A DNA stretch of 64,000 nt from Lycium barbarum (GCF_019175385.1 NC_083340.1:8285706-8349705); one strand, 5' to 3'; counted from the stretch's first letter, positions 26,167 to 39,341 are shown. A program made the numbers and translations. The notes: generated by a model from the sequence alone, not told the origin.

Positions 26167-28094
26167 ATAACTGTTACACCTTAGATTTTCGCACGTTAAA
26201 GTCGCATCATGAGTTAGTCGACGCAAGTTCAAAAAGAAATTATATTGAGCTTATTAATATAAATGGTTACAAGAGTCTATAAATAATATTAGTAAGTGGC
26301 GGAACATTTGGAGGGTGAATGAATCAAAGAAGCATGAGTTTCGTCAAAAGTCGGCAAGTTGGGAATATAATAACTTGTACTTTTGGGTGAGATTAGGAGT
26401 TCTTCACATGCTAAGAAAGTAATGATATGAAGTATTTGAATCGTATAATGGTCTTTTGTTAAGTTTGGAAGTCAAACGAGTTGTAATACGAAAGTCGACA
26501 AAAGGCGTCGCAAGTTAAGTTTGTAAATTTCACTGAAATTTGGGTCAGATGTCGAAGAGCTTTTCTCTCAATATACTTGGAGTTACGGGGTGATCCACCT
26601 ATCAAATCGAAGGTCTATGAGTCTAGTTTCTATCGGATTTTACCATTTGTCAATACGACATTGGAGTAGAGAGATATTCGTATTTCCGTCCAAGGACGCA
26701 AACTGCCGCGAGAACAGTGTGCTAAAGTCGGTGGCTTTAAATTTGCCCAAGTATATATAGGCCCTTGCACGAATTTTTCTTTCATTTTCTCACCATCCCC
26801 AACCTAGAAAACCCTCAAAATCTCTCCAACGAATCCTTCATCAATCTCAATCCAAACTAAGAGCAAATCTATTAACTTTAACATGGAGAACAACATAGCA
26901 ACTTCGAAATTGTGATTTCTTCACTATTTCGCCTTTCGGAGGAAAACCTTGCTTTGAAGTAACTTGGGGTTTGAAGTGATTTTCATGATCTAAGGTATAT
27001 TTTAACTTCCTTTTGATCTTTTTGAACTTCTACAAGTAATTGATCATAGAAATTGGTGAAAAAACCCATAGAACAAGCTCTTCTATATTCTTATGAAACT
27101 TTCATGAACTTAGCTTATTTGTTGGGCTGTTTTATATGGTTTTGTTGTGTTATTTGGAGTTATGGTGATATGGATGGGATCATATTGAAGAGGAGAAGTG
27201 GAAAAGTAGAATTTGGTAGCGTTTTACGGGAAAATTTCGCTACAAAAAGGGCCTATAAATTCATGCCCATGAGTTGCTCGATTAAATGTCTAAATGAAGA
27301 TTTCTATAAGCTATGACCTTGGTTTTGATCTTGAATAGTCTGTATTATGTAGGAAATCATTCGTAAGGCGTTCGAGGACTCGGGAAACATATATAACTAC
27401 ATCGACAAGGTATGTAGGGATTTCTCTTCTCTTTTGTGGCATGACTAGAACTCGACGAACGTTTCATTGATGCATTCATTTCGTGAAGACATAAGTCGAT
27501 CATATTCTTTTACTTGAGGTGCCCTCTACTTCATACATGACTTATATTAAAGTGTTGTCCATATTTCCATGTTTATTTGGTTATCGATTGAAATGTTTTC
27601 GTAAAACTTGAGTCGGGCGTATCCCGAATTGGTTAAGCTTACCTCTTCTCTGAAATAACTTGTATTAAAGTGTATCCCCGCATCCTTATCTTTCTTGTCC
27701 ATCACTTAAAGATAACGAACCTTTTATAGATATAAGTTTCCACTAAACATGAGATAAATACGCTTCCTTGTGATGGACTAATCTTTATTTCATATATGAT
27801 TGCATCAAATGCCTTTCATGCGTACATATCTCTTTTGGCCACCGAATTGGAATGTTCCGCTAAACTTGGATTGATCATATACCATCCGAATGAGTTGAAC
27901 TCTATTTCATGTGTAACTCATACCAAGTATCTACATGTTTTCCATGTGGTTGTCTCTTGAATTGAAAGGTAAAGAACGTAGCGACAATAACGATAGTCGG
28001 AGGCTAACGACGATAGGTCACTCCGACTCTTTTTATTATATCTCTTCTGAGGTCAGTCTTGCATTGCACTTATATATATGTATTTATTTTCATT

Positions 28095-28270
28095 ACCGAG
28101 TCGCGCTATAGTCGGCCGGGTAGGCGCTTATATGTGCACCTTGACATGTTTCTTTCTTTACCGAGCTATGTTGTAGGCGGCCGGGTAGGCACGTAGCTGT
28201 GCACCTAAATGTATTTCTTTCTTTACCGAGCCATGTTGTAGGCGGCCGGGTAGGCACGCAGCTGTGCATT
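28095..28270. repeat. three-copy 65-bp tandem repeat in the LTR
   Basis: Units begin ACCGAG at 28095, 28160 and 28225 and share GGCCGGGTAGGC and GTGCAC/GTGCAT. The first unit is the most diverged. Confidence 0.85.
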
Positions 28271-28680
28271 GCCACTGATCAGTTGGGCAGAGACGATGTT
28301 ATGATGATGAGCTCACCCCACAGAGGGATTTATTATTGTTATATGATATGATATATGGCTCCACAGTGAGGAATGATTTTACGAGCATGTATTTACATTT
28401 ATGTCATGGTTATGGTCGTCCTCAGTGGCCTCGTTCAGAGTTTTAGGTTGTCTCTAGATCTCTTCCCATGATTATCCGTATCTCTTATGCTTATGTTATA
28501 TTTACACTTACCACCTTACATACTCGGTACATATTTCGTACTGACACATTTTGTGCGCTGTGATCATGCCCACAGGTACGGTAGACACATTGGTATACCT
28601 TTCTCAGTAGGATACTAGAGTTCAGCAGGGATGTTCGCACTCCATTCTCCGGAGTTGCTGGTCAGAGTCATCAAATAGGA

Positions 28681-28683
<3 letters not shown>

Positions 28684-28728
<45 letters not shown>
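28684..28728. repeat. (AT)n microsatellite
   Basis: About 22 uninterrupted AT units inside the 5' LTR. Confidence 0.95.
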
Positions 28729-28729
<1 letters not shown>

Positions 28730-29072
28730 CGAGTATGGCTATGGTTACGTCGGGGCCATTGTCCCGAACAGTTGATGCATTTTAGTACTCTTAGAGGCTT
28801 ACAGACTATCAATCAGTGTACAGGTATTGTGTTTGGCCTTGCCGGCCTTCTGACTGGTTGTCTTTCTTGATTGTGGCCTTGTCGACCTTAGTTATGCATA
28901 TATGTGTTGTTGGGCCTTTTCTGCTTGCAGGTTGTTATGATATACTTCTTACTATTTTTATTCAGCGGCCTCGTCGGCCTATGATTCACGTTATAGAGTT
29001 TAAATATCACAGTTGGTTCGCTCGGCCCCTTCGGGTGCCGGCCACACCCCCAAGGTTGGGGTGTGACAAATT

Positions 29073-29084
29073 TGGTATCAGAGC
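29073..29084 (+). other. retrotransposon primer-binding site (initiator Met tRNA)
   Basis: TGGTATCAGAGC is complementary to the 3' end of plant initiator methionine tRNA. It lies four bases after the LTR end. Confidence 0.85.
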
Positions 29085-31216
29085 AGGTCTATCCTAGGGA
29101 TGTCTGTAAGTCGTGTCTTGATTATGGATACGTAGCACGCGACATTTATAATCAGTAGGCTATGGGGCATTTAGGATGTTGCCTTCATTGGAATATAGAT
29201 CGTGCGGATAGAGCGGAGTCATAAGTATTTGAATTACTATTTCTCATCTTGTCCTTCTTTTTTCAGTAATGCTGATCTGAAAGAAAAGTACAGTTAAGAG
29301 AAACTGAACAGGGACGCCGGAAAAAGGTATTAGTCGCTTTCCACCCTATAATGTGAATCCAAGAGCTTCAGAGTTTACCTTGTAGCAAAGTAAAGAGGTA
29401 AGGAGTTGACCAAAGGCAGTCAAGGTATGATCTTTTGTCTATGATTTTCGATGAGCTAGTATGACTATCTAAGGTATGTCTCCGATAATAACTTACGAGG
29501 CGATGATCAGAATTTGTAAACCCGACTATTGAAGTTGTTTGTATTGTATTTAGGCTGCTTTGACTTCATTAGATTTGAAAATTTGTATCTGACTGTTGAT
29601 GAGATTACGTAATATTTTAAGATGTATATAGTTAATACAAGATGTAAGTTGAAGGAATAGATGATGATGTTGTGTTATAAACAGGTATTATATGAGAAGT
29701 TGACAGGTCGAACTTACTTTTGTTATTCAGAGTCGTAAGAAATATTGTTAGGTTGTGATTTGGTATTGTGGAAGATGTTCCAAGGTAAGATCTCCTTTCC
29801 TCTTTATATGTGTGATTCGATGATGTCATAAATCTAAGATGGGAGAAACGGATACATGGTGTACTTGAACTGATAATTGTATCGTGTGTATATGTGGAGC
29901 GAGTTTTGTTATATTGAGTGGTTGGAAATGTGACGTATATGTATTCATGCGTGGGTTGATAGTGTAAAATAAATTTTAAAAGGGAGTTAGAAGGGGTTAA
30001 TGCAGTAAAACTATGTTAAAGCAGGCTCACCGTTCATCGGCTAGTTGATAGACTTCTTCATGTTGAGAATAGTATTGCTTCTCTATTGTGGATTTGAATT
30101 ATAAGGAATTACCCAGGAATGGAGGACATTATGGTAACAATAAGTGAAGGAAGAATGAGAGAGAATGGGCAACGATTCAATGAAAGTGAGTGAAAGGGGA
30201 GCGATGCAGAATAAAGTCGATGACTCTATGAATATAAGGTAATGCGATTACCATAATAGGAATCTACAAGTCAGAATAGTTAAATTATTTCGGGAAAGTT
30301 TTAGGTTCGTAGAACATCAGAAGCGAGTTTCGACGGAAGTTCCGCATCTAATCGCAGACCGAGACAATCTGCGGCCACCAAGACAGCACCTGCGAGACAC
30401 AGGCAGAGCCTGCGGAGCCGCAGGTGGCATCGCAGACCTTGGCAGGGAGTAAAGGTCGATGTTTTAATTTGAGGGCTTATATGACGATCACTTAAGTTAT
30501 AATTGGAGACCTGTGCTAATGCGCGTGTGAAATTTGTAGATGATGCCTTCAGTAGGAGTGGTGAGGAAAAGAAACAGGACTGGCAGGAGGAGATATTATA
30601 ACAAAAATCTTCGATTAATAGGAATACGAAGGAGACCATGACATGAAGGGATTATAAACATATAGGAAATGGGTGACGATAGGGTGTTTGAACAAGATTC
30701 CTGGAGTAAATAAAGGATTAAGGTTAATAGAAAGATAGAAAGGGAACGGGCTAGATACGATAAATATAACAACAAGAAGCTAGACAAAAAGGATGATAAT
30801 GGTAAGAATCGAAATAGCAAGGTGGCGAGCTACATAATCCTAATCGGCGGACTTGGAAGCCTGATGAGATGAAGTTAGAAAACAAAATGCCTCTAGAAGA
30901 AAGGTGAGCTTTATGGAAGAAAAATCAATATTTACAAGGTATCTTGAGAAGAAATTGAAATATGAGAGATTCTGTAAAACGAATAAGACATTGATAGCTT
31001 GTACTCTGTATAGACATGAGGGCGAATAGGTTGACTATGAAGGATAATTAACTAAGGACGAAATGTTAAAAGACATGGATGCTATCTCTACACGAAAGGG
31101 TAAAGCAGGAATTTCTTCGATACGAGGGATGTGGTGAAGGAAAGTAGTTGACACACAAGGAAAATCTTTGAAAGAATAAGACGATAGGAACAAAAGTTGT
31201 AATAAAGTGAAGTCTT

Positions 31217-31550
31217 TGGCTACGTCGGGGCCACTGCCCCGACCATTTGATGCATTTTAGTGCTCTTAGAGGCTTACAGACTATCAGTCAGTGTAGAGAT
31301 ATTGTGTTTGGCCTTGCCGGCCTTTTGACTGGTTGTCTTTCTTGGTTGTGGCCTTGTCGGCCCTAGTTATGCATATATGTGTTGTTGGGCCTTTGTTGCT
31401 TGCAGGTTGTTATGATATACTTCTTACTATTGTTATTTAGCGGCCTCGTCGGCCTATGATTCACGTTATAGAGTTTAGATATCACAGTTGGTTTGCTCGG
31501 CCCCTTCCGGTGCCGGGTGCCGGCCACACCCCTAAGGTTGGGTTGTGACA
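31217..31550 (+). repeat. 3' LTR remnant (last 334 bp)
   Basis: Starts at GGCTACGTCGGGGCC, which matches the 5' LTR near 28743, and runs to the end TGTGACA. Differences from the 5' LTR include a duplicated GGTGCCGG motif and several substitutions, so the insertion is not very recent. Confidence 0.85.
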
Positions 31551-31555
31551 ATAAC

Positions 31556-32091
31556 TTAATTATAGTATGTAGGATTTGATGTAACACTGGCACAACTAAT
31601 CTCACTATTAAATACATACTAATTTTCAATAAAATTTCTTGAAGAAGTTGTTAGAAATTGGCTCATCGGAAGCTTTTCCGATAATCATTCTATCGGAAAT
31701 CCCAGTTGGATTTTTTTTCCTATGTATTAAGAACAAGAAAGCTAAACTTAGCAAGTACCTATAATTTGATTGAATAAATTGAAGCAACTCTTTAAATGTT
31801 TTGGACTTCTGGCTATGTAAGATTAAAAGGAAAAAAGGAATTAAGAAATCGTACGTATGTCTAACCCAATAAAAATATAGGGGGACGCTTTTGTGTACTA
31901 TAGTAAACTTTGGAGCTGTTTCTAGAAGTCACACTAAAACTAGGACCAAAAGGTAAAATGAGAAGTATCTTAACGACGTCGTTTGGACATTAAACTGAAT
32001 CACAAAATCTGTACTAGGGATTAGACAAAGAACATTGAACTGAATCACAAATCGTCATCGCCGAGAAACGAACGGTCACGATCATCTGAAA
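31556..32091. other. promoter region of the complex I subunit gene
   Basis: Between the retrotransposon and the ATG at 32092 there is no other gene. No convincing TATA box was found, as is common for housekeeping genes. Confidence 0.4.
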
Positions 32092-35000
32092 ATGGCTGGA
32101 AGATTAAGCAATGCAGCTACACGCATCATGGGCGGAAACGGCGTCGTTGCACGCGCCGCCGCATCTTCTCTTCGTACACGCGCCGGTATGGGCCTTCCCG
32201 TCGGCAAACACATTGTACCTGATAAGCCGGTAATAAACACCACTATAAATACACAGTACTTATAATTTCTTAGATTCAGTTGTTTTTTCCTTGATAAATA
32301 TTTTATTTGATTGACAAACCCTAATTGTAATTGTAGCTTCAAGTGAATGATGAACTTATATGGGACAACGGTACTCCTTTTCCTGAGCCTTGTATTGATC
32401 GCATAGCAGATACCGTTGGAAAGGTTTGATTTTTTTAAATTTAAGATTTGTTTTCTTAATTCTCATTGTTTTCATTTGTTAATTAGTTATAATGTGTATT
32501 GAAGATTTGATTGTTGATTTTGGAAAGGTTATATATTCTGATTAACTGATTTACAATCTTAATTTTGATAGTAGATTAAGCTGGAGATTTAATATGTGAA
32601 ATTTGAAAATGGTTATATCTGTTGGAAAGGTTAGATTTTTTTTTTGATTTGTTACTGTTTACAGTTTTCATTTTTTGTTAGTCAAATTAGTTTTAATGTG
32701 TATTGAAGATTTGATTGTTGATGTTGGAAAGGGTGGATATTCTGATTAAGATTCCTATTTGAATCCCATGTTTATTGTTTTGACCATTTACAATCTTATT
32801 TTTTGATATTAGATTAAAACTTGAAGATTTAATATGTGAAATTTGAAGATGTTATATCTGTTATATCCCAATACTGCTAACGCGGGATGCTTTGTGCGCC
32901 GAACTGCCTTTTTTAATGTCTTTTAATCCACAGCTCATGTTTCGCTGTTTAGAAATTTCAACTTTTTATTTTTGTTAATAGTCATAATTATAATCTGAAA
33001 CCTGAAGATTTTATTATGTGAAATCTGAGGGTTTTATCTCTGTTGGAAAGGTTAGTTCTTTTGACTGAAGATTTATATTTGATTGCACTTTTCATGTTTT
33101 TATACTTAATAATTCTAAGTTTTTCTTTTCTGTTAGTCAAATTAATCATTAACGATATTTGAAGATTCTTGAATTGCTTTTAATGTCAGTATGAGGCATT
33201 GGCTTGGTTATGCGGTGGATTGAGTTGTTTTGCTGGGCTTGGACTGTTAGCTGTTTGGAATGACAAAGCCTCCAAAATCCCATTTGTAAGTCTACATTTA
33301 TTGAATTCTGTTTCAGTTTTTTCATATCAATGTGAAATATAGTTATGCTTTGATGACATTACTATACTATGCTGTGTGAGCTGCACTTTCTTGTGTGTGC
33401 TTTTAATGGATGGACTTGTATGTTGGTTACTATGTTGATCTGTGGCAAAGTTTACTTTTAGGTGTTTGTTGAGCTTGAATGGTAAGGAAAACTCTTTGCA
33501 GCTGTGGTTTCTTTGTTCTGTGGCTAAATGGCCAGCATCACATGGTTTATATTATATTATGTGATCATCTCCTTTTAAGTGGGGAAATTTTTTATGGAAA
33601 TATAAAGGTGTTATGGCAGAATGATGTCATGCTAGGATTGAAAACCAAGAAGAGAAGTATTACTTGTTCATGGCAATTCCATCCACGTACTTCGGCTTAC
33701 CAAGCTTAACAAATGCCTAGTCCCCAACTGTGCCACCAGAGCATCTGCCTGATTCTCCTGGTGTCCTCACCCTCTGCCAACTCTTCTGCAGTCCTGGGGC
33801 ACATGCACCTTCAACTAAACCATCAGTGAAAAGGAGGGTTGCCTAAGGCTTTACCACCTATATGCAGTCCAGTAAACCACCACCAGTCGTAATGCCTTTA
33901 TTATTTCTCCAAAAAAAAAAAAAAAAAAAAAAATAGAGCCTCCAGTGGGATGGGGAAAATATCTGCAGTGTAGTACTCCAAGGATTGGTAGAGCTAGAAT
34001 CTACATTTTTTGCTATTCACCACCTTAATGATTTAGCTTTTCTTAACCTAAAACATGCACTTCAAGAACTAGTAGCTTGTGGTTTGATTTCTCCACCTGG
34101 AGTGTCCTATCATATGTTTTTTACTTTTTTTTTTTTTCCAACGGAAATATTTTATTGCTACTTCTTCTCGCTAAATTCATTCTTTTTTAACCTGCCTTGC
34201 GCAAGCTGGAAATTGAACTCCTGTGGCAATCACTAGATTTTGTTCTTGCTTAAAAAATGGTGCTTCCCTTCTTCCCAGTGGGAGCGTGAGATAAAGTAGA
34301 TGAGAAAAGCTATTACTGATCTAAAGAATGAGTTGCTATAGTTGAATATTGGAACACTCAAGTTTGTGGTGTTATTTATACAAGTTGTTTTGATCCCGTT
34401 AAAGATAAGGAGGGGAGATATTTGAAGTGAATCCAAATCTTGTTCTTTTCATTGCACTTTTAGTTCGACTCTTATTGCAAATTGTGCTAGCTAAGAGGAA
34501 GTGCAGATGATTAACTGGGTAGTATTCTAACTTGAGAAGTGAGCATCCCTAAGGTTGTGTCTTTTCCATGCTTAGTCGTTGGCTCAGTAAAGTTTGATTA
34601 GAAAGTGAAAAATAAATCAACGCTGGTATTCAAGTTACTTTGCACAGTGTTCCTCTTCTTTCTCTCACGCTCCCCTCTCTCCGATACCTCCTTTAATCAG
34701 GTAAAGCATCTTTGTTTTTTATTACAGAAGTATAGGTAATATATCTTTGTTTACCCGTAATATATTTTTACATCTAGATGTCTTTCATATTTCTTTTGCT
34801 GGTATAACTTACATTATGGACATAACAGTGACTAACTCAAGAGATTTTGTTAGCTCCTTAAAGTGTGTGTAGAAGATATCTTGTACTGGAGCTATCTCCT
34901 TTTGTATTTTGCATCCTCTGGATGTTGTTTTAGTGAAATCCCCGTTATTTCATCAAGAAATATATGTTTGTTACTCGGTCAGATTATAGGTCATTGAAGA

Positions 35001-36181
35001 AACCCTTGTTCTTACTCAAGTAAATATATTTGATTTTTCGTGCTGCAGTGCTAATAGATGATAAATGTTTGATGAAGGATAGAAAAGGGGGCGTCTTGCA
35101 TCATATCAGGGATAGACTAACTAAATTTTCATATGCAAGTTATTATCAGTTTCCTTTTTATTTTATTTGTGCAGTAAATTCATGCTCGATGTTCTTTGCC
35201 AATACTAGTTATGCAGTAGCTTTCTATTAGGTTTTTGTGATAATCATAAAGTTTTTCGCTGTTTATTGTGATTTGCTAGGTAGGCATAGATGAAGTCTCA
35301 TAAGCTTTTTGTTTTAGAAATAATATAGTGGTTTCAAGTGTTTTTTTAATATTCTTTTTATTGATCATCTTCATTGTTGAATGTTTTTTGCTGCCTAAAT
35401 TTGCAACTGTTCAACTTTTGGCTCAGCGTTCTTACTAATTTGCTTTGTGCTATTGTCAAAACTACATTGCACTGTTGTCTTTGCTGTATCTATGGAAATT
35501 TGTGAAAATGACAGTGTTTTCAACATGTCATATGGTACTATCTGGAGTTTAAAGGTATTCGTTTACAAGATCTAAAAAAGTTCTATTCTTAAAAGATAAA
35601 GATTAGAGCAGTTAAATTTAAGGAAAGAGCATTTGAGATTGTGCTTTGAGCAGTACTGGCACTTATCAATATCCTAAGCTTCAAGGGAAAATCATTTGAG
35701 AGAGGTACACATGGCTTCCCACCTACTAATGGGGGAATGTGATTGGATCACCCCCTTCTTCCTTTTAAGGGTTTTGGGAAAGTGGGGCGGGTAGGACAAA
35801 TGGGCTCTCTCCCTTCTTGAATGGTGCAATTAGAGCTGGCTTCCAGTAAATAATGCTAACTTTTAAAAGTTGCCAGTTTCAAAAAAATAATGCTAGGTTT
35901 TACCACAATCACTACTTGAGAGTATTTCCATTCTCAAATACAAATACCTTAGGGATTACATGCTGTGCCAAGGTGCTTTTACTTCTATATTTAGTCGGTC
36001 CAAACTGCTTGCAACCCCCCTCATTATTTCATCATCATACAACTTTTGCCTTTAACTTTCCCTGTCATCTTCATTTTTGTTGGCTGACTCATTTTCTTCC
36101 TTTTTCTGTTTTTGGTATGAGCAGACACCAAAGGTCTATCCATATGACAACTTAAGAGTGGAGCTTGGCGGAGAACCTTGA
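32092..36181 (+). CDS. NDUFB8: NADH dehydrogenase (complex I) beta subcomplex subunit 8, mitochondrial
   Basis: Accessory subunit of the membrane arm of respiratory complex I in the inner mitochondrial membrane. Exons 32092-32229, 32337-32423, 33190-33285 and 36125-36181 give 125 residues: MAGRLSNAATRIMGG..., LQVNDELIWDNGTPFPEPC..., YEALAWLCGGLSCFAGLGL..., TPKVYPYDNLRVELGGEP. Every intron falls between codons (phase 0) with GT-AG sites. Residues 1 to about 30 are Arg/Ala/Ser-rich and fit a mitochondrial targeting sequence. Residues 76-98 form one membrane helix. The length and the C-terminal PYDNLRVELGGEP are those of the plant NDUFB8 family. Intron 3 is 2.8 kb, much longer than the others, and has a long A run at 33911-33932. 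The ATG is in a good context (AAAATGGCT). Confidence 0.95.
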
Positions 36182-36764
36182 GCTTGGATGTAGTTGCTAT
36201 TGGATCCACAAATGTGATTCCTGCGTTTCTTCTCATGTATCAAACTGTAAGGCTTGAAACAGTGAAAATAAAGTCTTGGTTTGACATTTGCAACCAACAA
36301 GCTGACCCTGGTTTTACTTTTGGTGTTTATGCTGAATTATTTCATATCTGAAAGTTTGATTTGGCTAGTTTGGAATGTTAGTTATAATCGTAATAGATGG
36401 ACTGCCTCTTTGATATCTAACAATTGTTGGAAGTATTACTTTTCCATGGTAGCTTAATAAACAAAATTAGTGTCGATGATTGATACGACAATGAACATTC
36501 AACACAGTCGATCTTTCTATTGCAGTAACATTTTTTTTTTTTGCATTAAACTATCTTACAGTTCTTTGAAAGGAACTTGGGGCTCTTTTAGTAGTAATAA
36601 TTAATAAGGGTAACAGAAGTGGTCTTTGATTCTTTGTGAAATTTGTCTTAAAAAAGGGTGCACCATGTAAATTTTTGTGTACCTTTTCGGCCTACCTATA
36701 CTTTCTCTTCTTAATACTCCTCTTTTCAGAGTAACTTGATAAGCATTCTATAACCTGCAGAGCT

Positions 36765-37468
36765 AGGTGTGTCAAATGGGCGGGTTGGATTGAAATTGAC
36801 CCAATCTAGGTGTGTCAAATGGGCGGGTTGGATTGAAATTGACCCAATAAAAATGGGCTGAGGTAATAAATGAGTTGGGCTAATATTGACCCAAAAGTTA
36901 TTTGGGCTGAATTGGGTTGGACTGAAATGGACTAAAAATGGGCTGGGTCATGACCCGCTCAAATTGATCCAGTTTTTTTGTAGGGTATTTTCTAGAAAAA
37001 TATTTTTCAAAAAAATATTTTCTAAAAATACATTTTTCGCCTTTATCAAAAGAAAAAAAAATCTTTATCTTTATTAAAAATACATTTTTCGCGAAAAATA
37101 TTTTCCTAAAAATTATGTTTACGGATTTTCCGTGGAAAATATTTTTTAAGAAAATAATTTTCGTGGTAAATATTTTTAGAGAAAAATATTTTTCGTGAAA
37201 AATATTTCCCTTCATATTGAACACACCACAAACTTATAAGATACATGATACAAGAAAAGTGTATATATTAAACAAATAAACTAAATCTCAAGCAATAAAC
37301 CCAAATTTAAGTAACTCTTAAAAATGGGCTAGTATTGGGCTAAGTTGGAGATCACTTTAAAATCGGCTATATTGAGTTGGGCTGAAATCAGCCCATATAA
37401 AATTATCTTAAGTCCAACCCATAAAAGTTTGGACGGGTCATCACCTTTTGGGCCAAATTTGACACCCC
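36765..37468. mobile_element. MITE-like element, GGTGTGTCAAATGGGCGGGT type
   Basis: The left end AGGTGTGTCAAATGGG and the right end CCAAATTTGACACCCC are imperfect inverted repeats. The first 43 bp are duplicated in tandem (36764-36806 and 36807-36849). The middle (36985-37208) is a run of AAATATTTTTC / GAAAAATATTT units in both orientations. No coding capacity. The same kind of ends occurs at 50303-50657 and 50934-51775. Confidence 0.6.
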
Positions 37469-37994
37469 ATGCATAGCCATCAAATTGGGCCATTGCTCCA
37501 TAAAACTGGTCATATCACTAACTATGAATCCTTAAAGATAAATTTAAATGCTACACGTTGGCAAAATGGTCGCCCAATTACAGGGAAATAACGATGAAAG
37601 TCAAAATATCAAATAATAATCTTTGATACAAAACCTGAAAGCTTATGGACCTGCGACTGTAACGCCTCCTGGGGTGTCAAATGGGTAACTGGAGTTAATA
37701 TTGGGTGGTTGCAATGGGTTTCTTACAAAGTTATAATAAAGTGTTCGAGTGCCACTGTAACTCAATAACTCAAGATACTGTAACTCAATCACTCAATCTG
37801 TTTGAAAACTATTTCGGATCACTGACACAAATATGTATGAAATAACCATAACTCAACTCGGACAAATAAAGATCCCTTAAACAACTTCGTAGTAAAATTG
37901 GGTCGAAAGAAGTTTTCTTTAACCTTTTATTTCATCTTTTAGTTGGAAACTGAGTACCTTTGTGTTGGGTTTTCAAATAGTGGGTTGACAACTA

Positions 37995-38194
37995 TTTTTT
38001 TTTTTTTTTGTTTTCCACCCGGTGTCCGGTGCCCACATTGGAGTTCAACTATATCTAGATTCGCGCCGAGTAAGGTCCATTTCTGGGATAACGCTCCCTA
38101 CCAAGAATTATTTCATACCCAGGGCTCAAATAAAAAACCTCTGGTTAAGGGAGGAGCAGCCCGCCCAATCTACTGCACCTCATCCTTTGGTGTT
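37995..38194 (-). mobile_element. tRNA-derived SINE, minus strand, 13-bp TSD
   Basis: Read on the minus strand it has the Solanaceae SINE features: TGGGCGGGCTGCTCC near the 5' end, a B-box-like TTTGAGCCCTGGG, then CCAATGTGGGCACCGGACA and a terminal A run (the T run at 37995 on the + strand). It is flanked by the 13-bp direct repeat GGGTTGACAACTA at 37982-37994 and 38195-38207, which fixes both ends. The upstream promoter box is partly decayed. Confidence 0.85.
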
Positions 38195-39020
38195 GGGTTG
38201 ACAACTAGTTGAGCACTCTCGTTTGGCCATTTATGGTCCACAACTTTGGGATGAAATTCACAAGTAGCCTATTTTGAGTCCTTGTAATTGAAAAAGAACT
38301 AGCTAGTATTATGGAGATTCAAATTATCTAGGTAAAATTTTGTGAGTCTCAAGGACATTACGAGTTTTACCTGTGGAATTTGATATTTCATTACAATAAC
38401 TATTTTTTAGAGGATATAGCCGAAAAAGGACCATTAAATGCTATTTCTATCCAATATGATGGTTAATTTGGTTTTAACCTATTGTGATCGGCCGGCTAAT
38501 TGTATAATACATCTTATCTTTCGGACGGTTTGACCAGATTAAAAAAAATTGGGCAATTTTAACCCCATAAATGTTAAGGTATATTTTCACCATTGGAGGT
38601 AACAATCTTCAACCGGGGAAGAATCTATTGAGCTAGAGTCCAGGTACAGCGATATGGTCCGTAGGGAGTTCAATCTCCATTGTCCGAAAATTTTATGTTG
38701 CTAATAAGGTAAAAATAAAGATTATGTATATATTGTTGAATCTTCTTGAGATAAGAAGAATTTCTTGTATAGCAACGAAGACTGTTCGAAGATAGTTTTA
38801 AGGTTGGACTTACGAATGTGATCCATTAGTCAATATAATGGGTGCAAATCTTGAAAATCAAGGTTTAAATATCATACTAGAGACAAAAACATTACTTATT
38901 TCTTTCTATTAGTCTATGCCTTGATAGATGTAGTTACCCGATAGGCCGATACCGTACTAATAAAGACGGTAAGTATACAACAAAATAACCGAAACACGTT
39001 AGTTAAGTTGTACAACATCA

Positions 39021-39152
39021 TACTTTTAGAGGTTTGTAGGTTCAAATATGAAGTGCAATATTCATGCACTCCAGAATTCCTAGCTCTACTTTTAGAGGTT
39101 TGTAGGTTCAAATATGAAGTGCAATATTCATGCACTCCAGAATTCCTAGCTC
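39021..39152. repeat. perfect 66-bp tandem duplication
   Basis: Units 39021-39086 and 39087-39152 start TACTTTTAGAGGTTTG and look identical. They stop 17 bases before the copia element. Confidence 0.9.
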
Positions 39153-39169
39153 TACTGCCGATTATATAT

Positions 39170-39316
39170 TGATAAATAGTGTAAATATGTAGTAAAAAAA
39201 TATTTTGTAAATCTTCTATTTTAGGTTAGTATAGTTTGTATCCTAATAGGACATTGTAACTATGGTATATTTACCAACTCAATCAATGAGAATAATCACG
39301 GAATTAATCTCTTACA
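39170..39316 (+). repeat. 5' LTR of the copia element, 147 bp
   Basis: Nearly identical to 42470-42616 (one or two differences in the A run near 39198). It is followed directly by a second piece of LTR start, TAAATAGTGTAAATATG, at 39317-39341 instead of a primer-binding site. Confidence 0.92.
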
Positions 39317-39341
39317 TAAATAGTGTAAATATGTAGTAAAC

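Larger units (their letters stand above)
26172..29068 (+). repeat. 5' LTR (2897 bp) of the deleted retrotransposon
   Basis: Starts TGTTACACCTTAG and ends GGTTGGGGTGTGACA. Its last 330 bp match 31217-31550 closely. It holds a 65-bp tandem repeat and an AT microsatellite. A leader-like section follows at the primer site. Confidence 0.85.
26172..31550 (+). mobile_element. internally deleted LTR retrotransposon, probably Ty3/gypsy, TSD ATAAC
   Basis: The element starts TGTTACACC and ends GTTGTGACA. The 5-bp duplication ATAAC flanks it at 26167-26171 and 31551-31555. It consists of a full 5' LTR (26172-29068), a primer-binding site (29073-29084), about 2.1 kb of interior and only the last 334 bp of the 3' LTR (31217-31550). 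No gag, protease, reverse transcriptase or integrase could be read. One deletion has therefore removed the coding region and the first 2.5 kb of the 3' LTR. The large LTR and initiator-Met primer site suggest a Tekay/Del-like gypsy lineage; this is inference, since no protein domain is left. Confidence 0.85.
36182..39164. other. intergenic with a MITE, a SINE and a tandem duplication
   Basis: The 3' UTR of the complex I gene comes first. A MITE-like element is at 36765-37468, a SINE at 37995-38194 and a 66-bp duplication at 39021-39152. No protein-coding gene is supported. Confidence 0.5.

Noticed and set aside
28816..29097. 93-codon plus-strand frame
   Set aside because: It lies inside the LTR and runs across its end into the primer-binding site, so it is not a gene.
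30301..30820. Minus-strand frames of 74-112 codons
   Set aside because: They are in the interior of the deleted retrotransposon, have no gag or pol motif and unusual composition, and are most likely chance frames.
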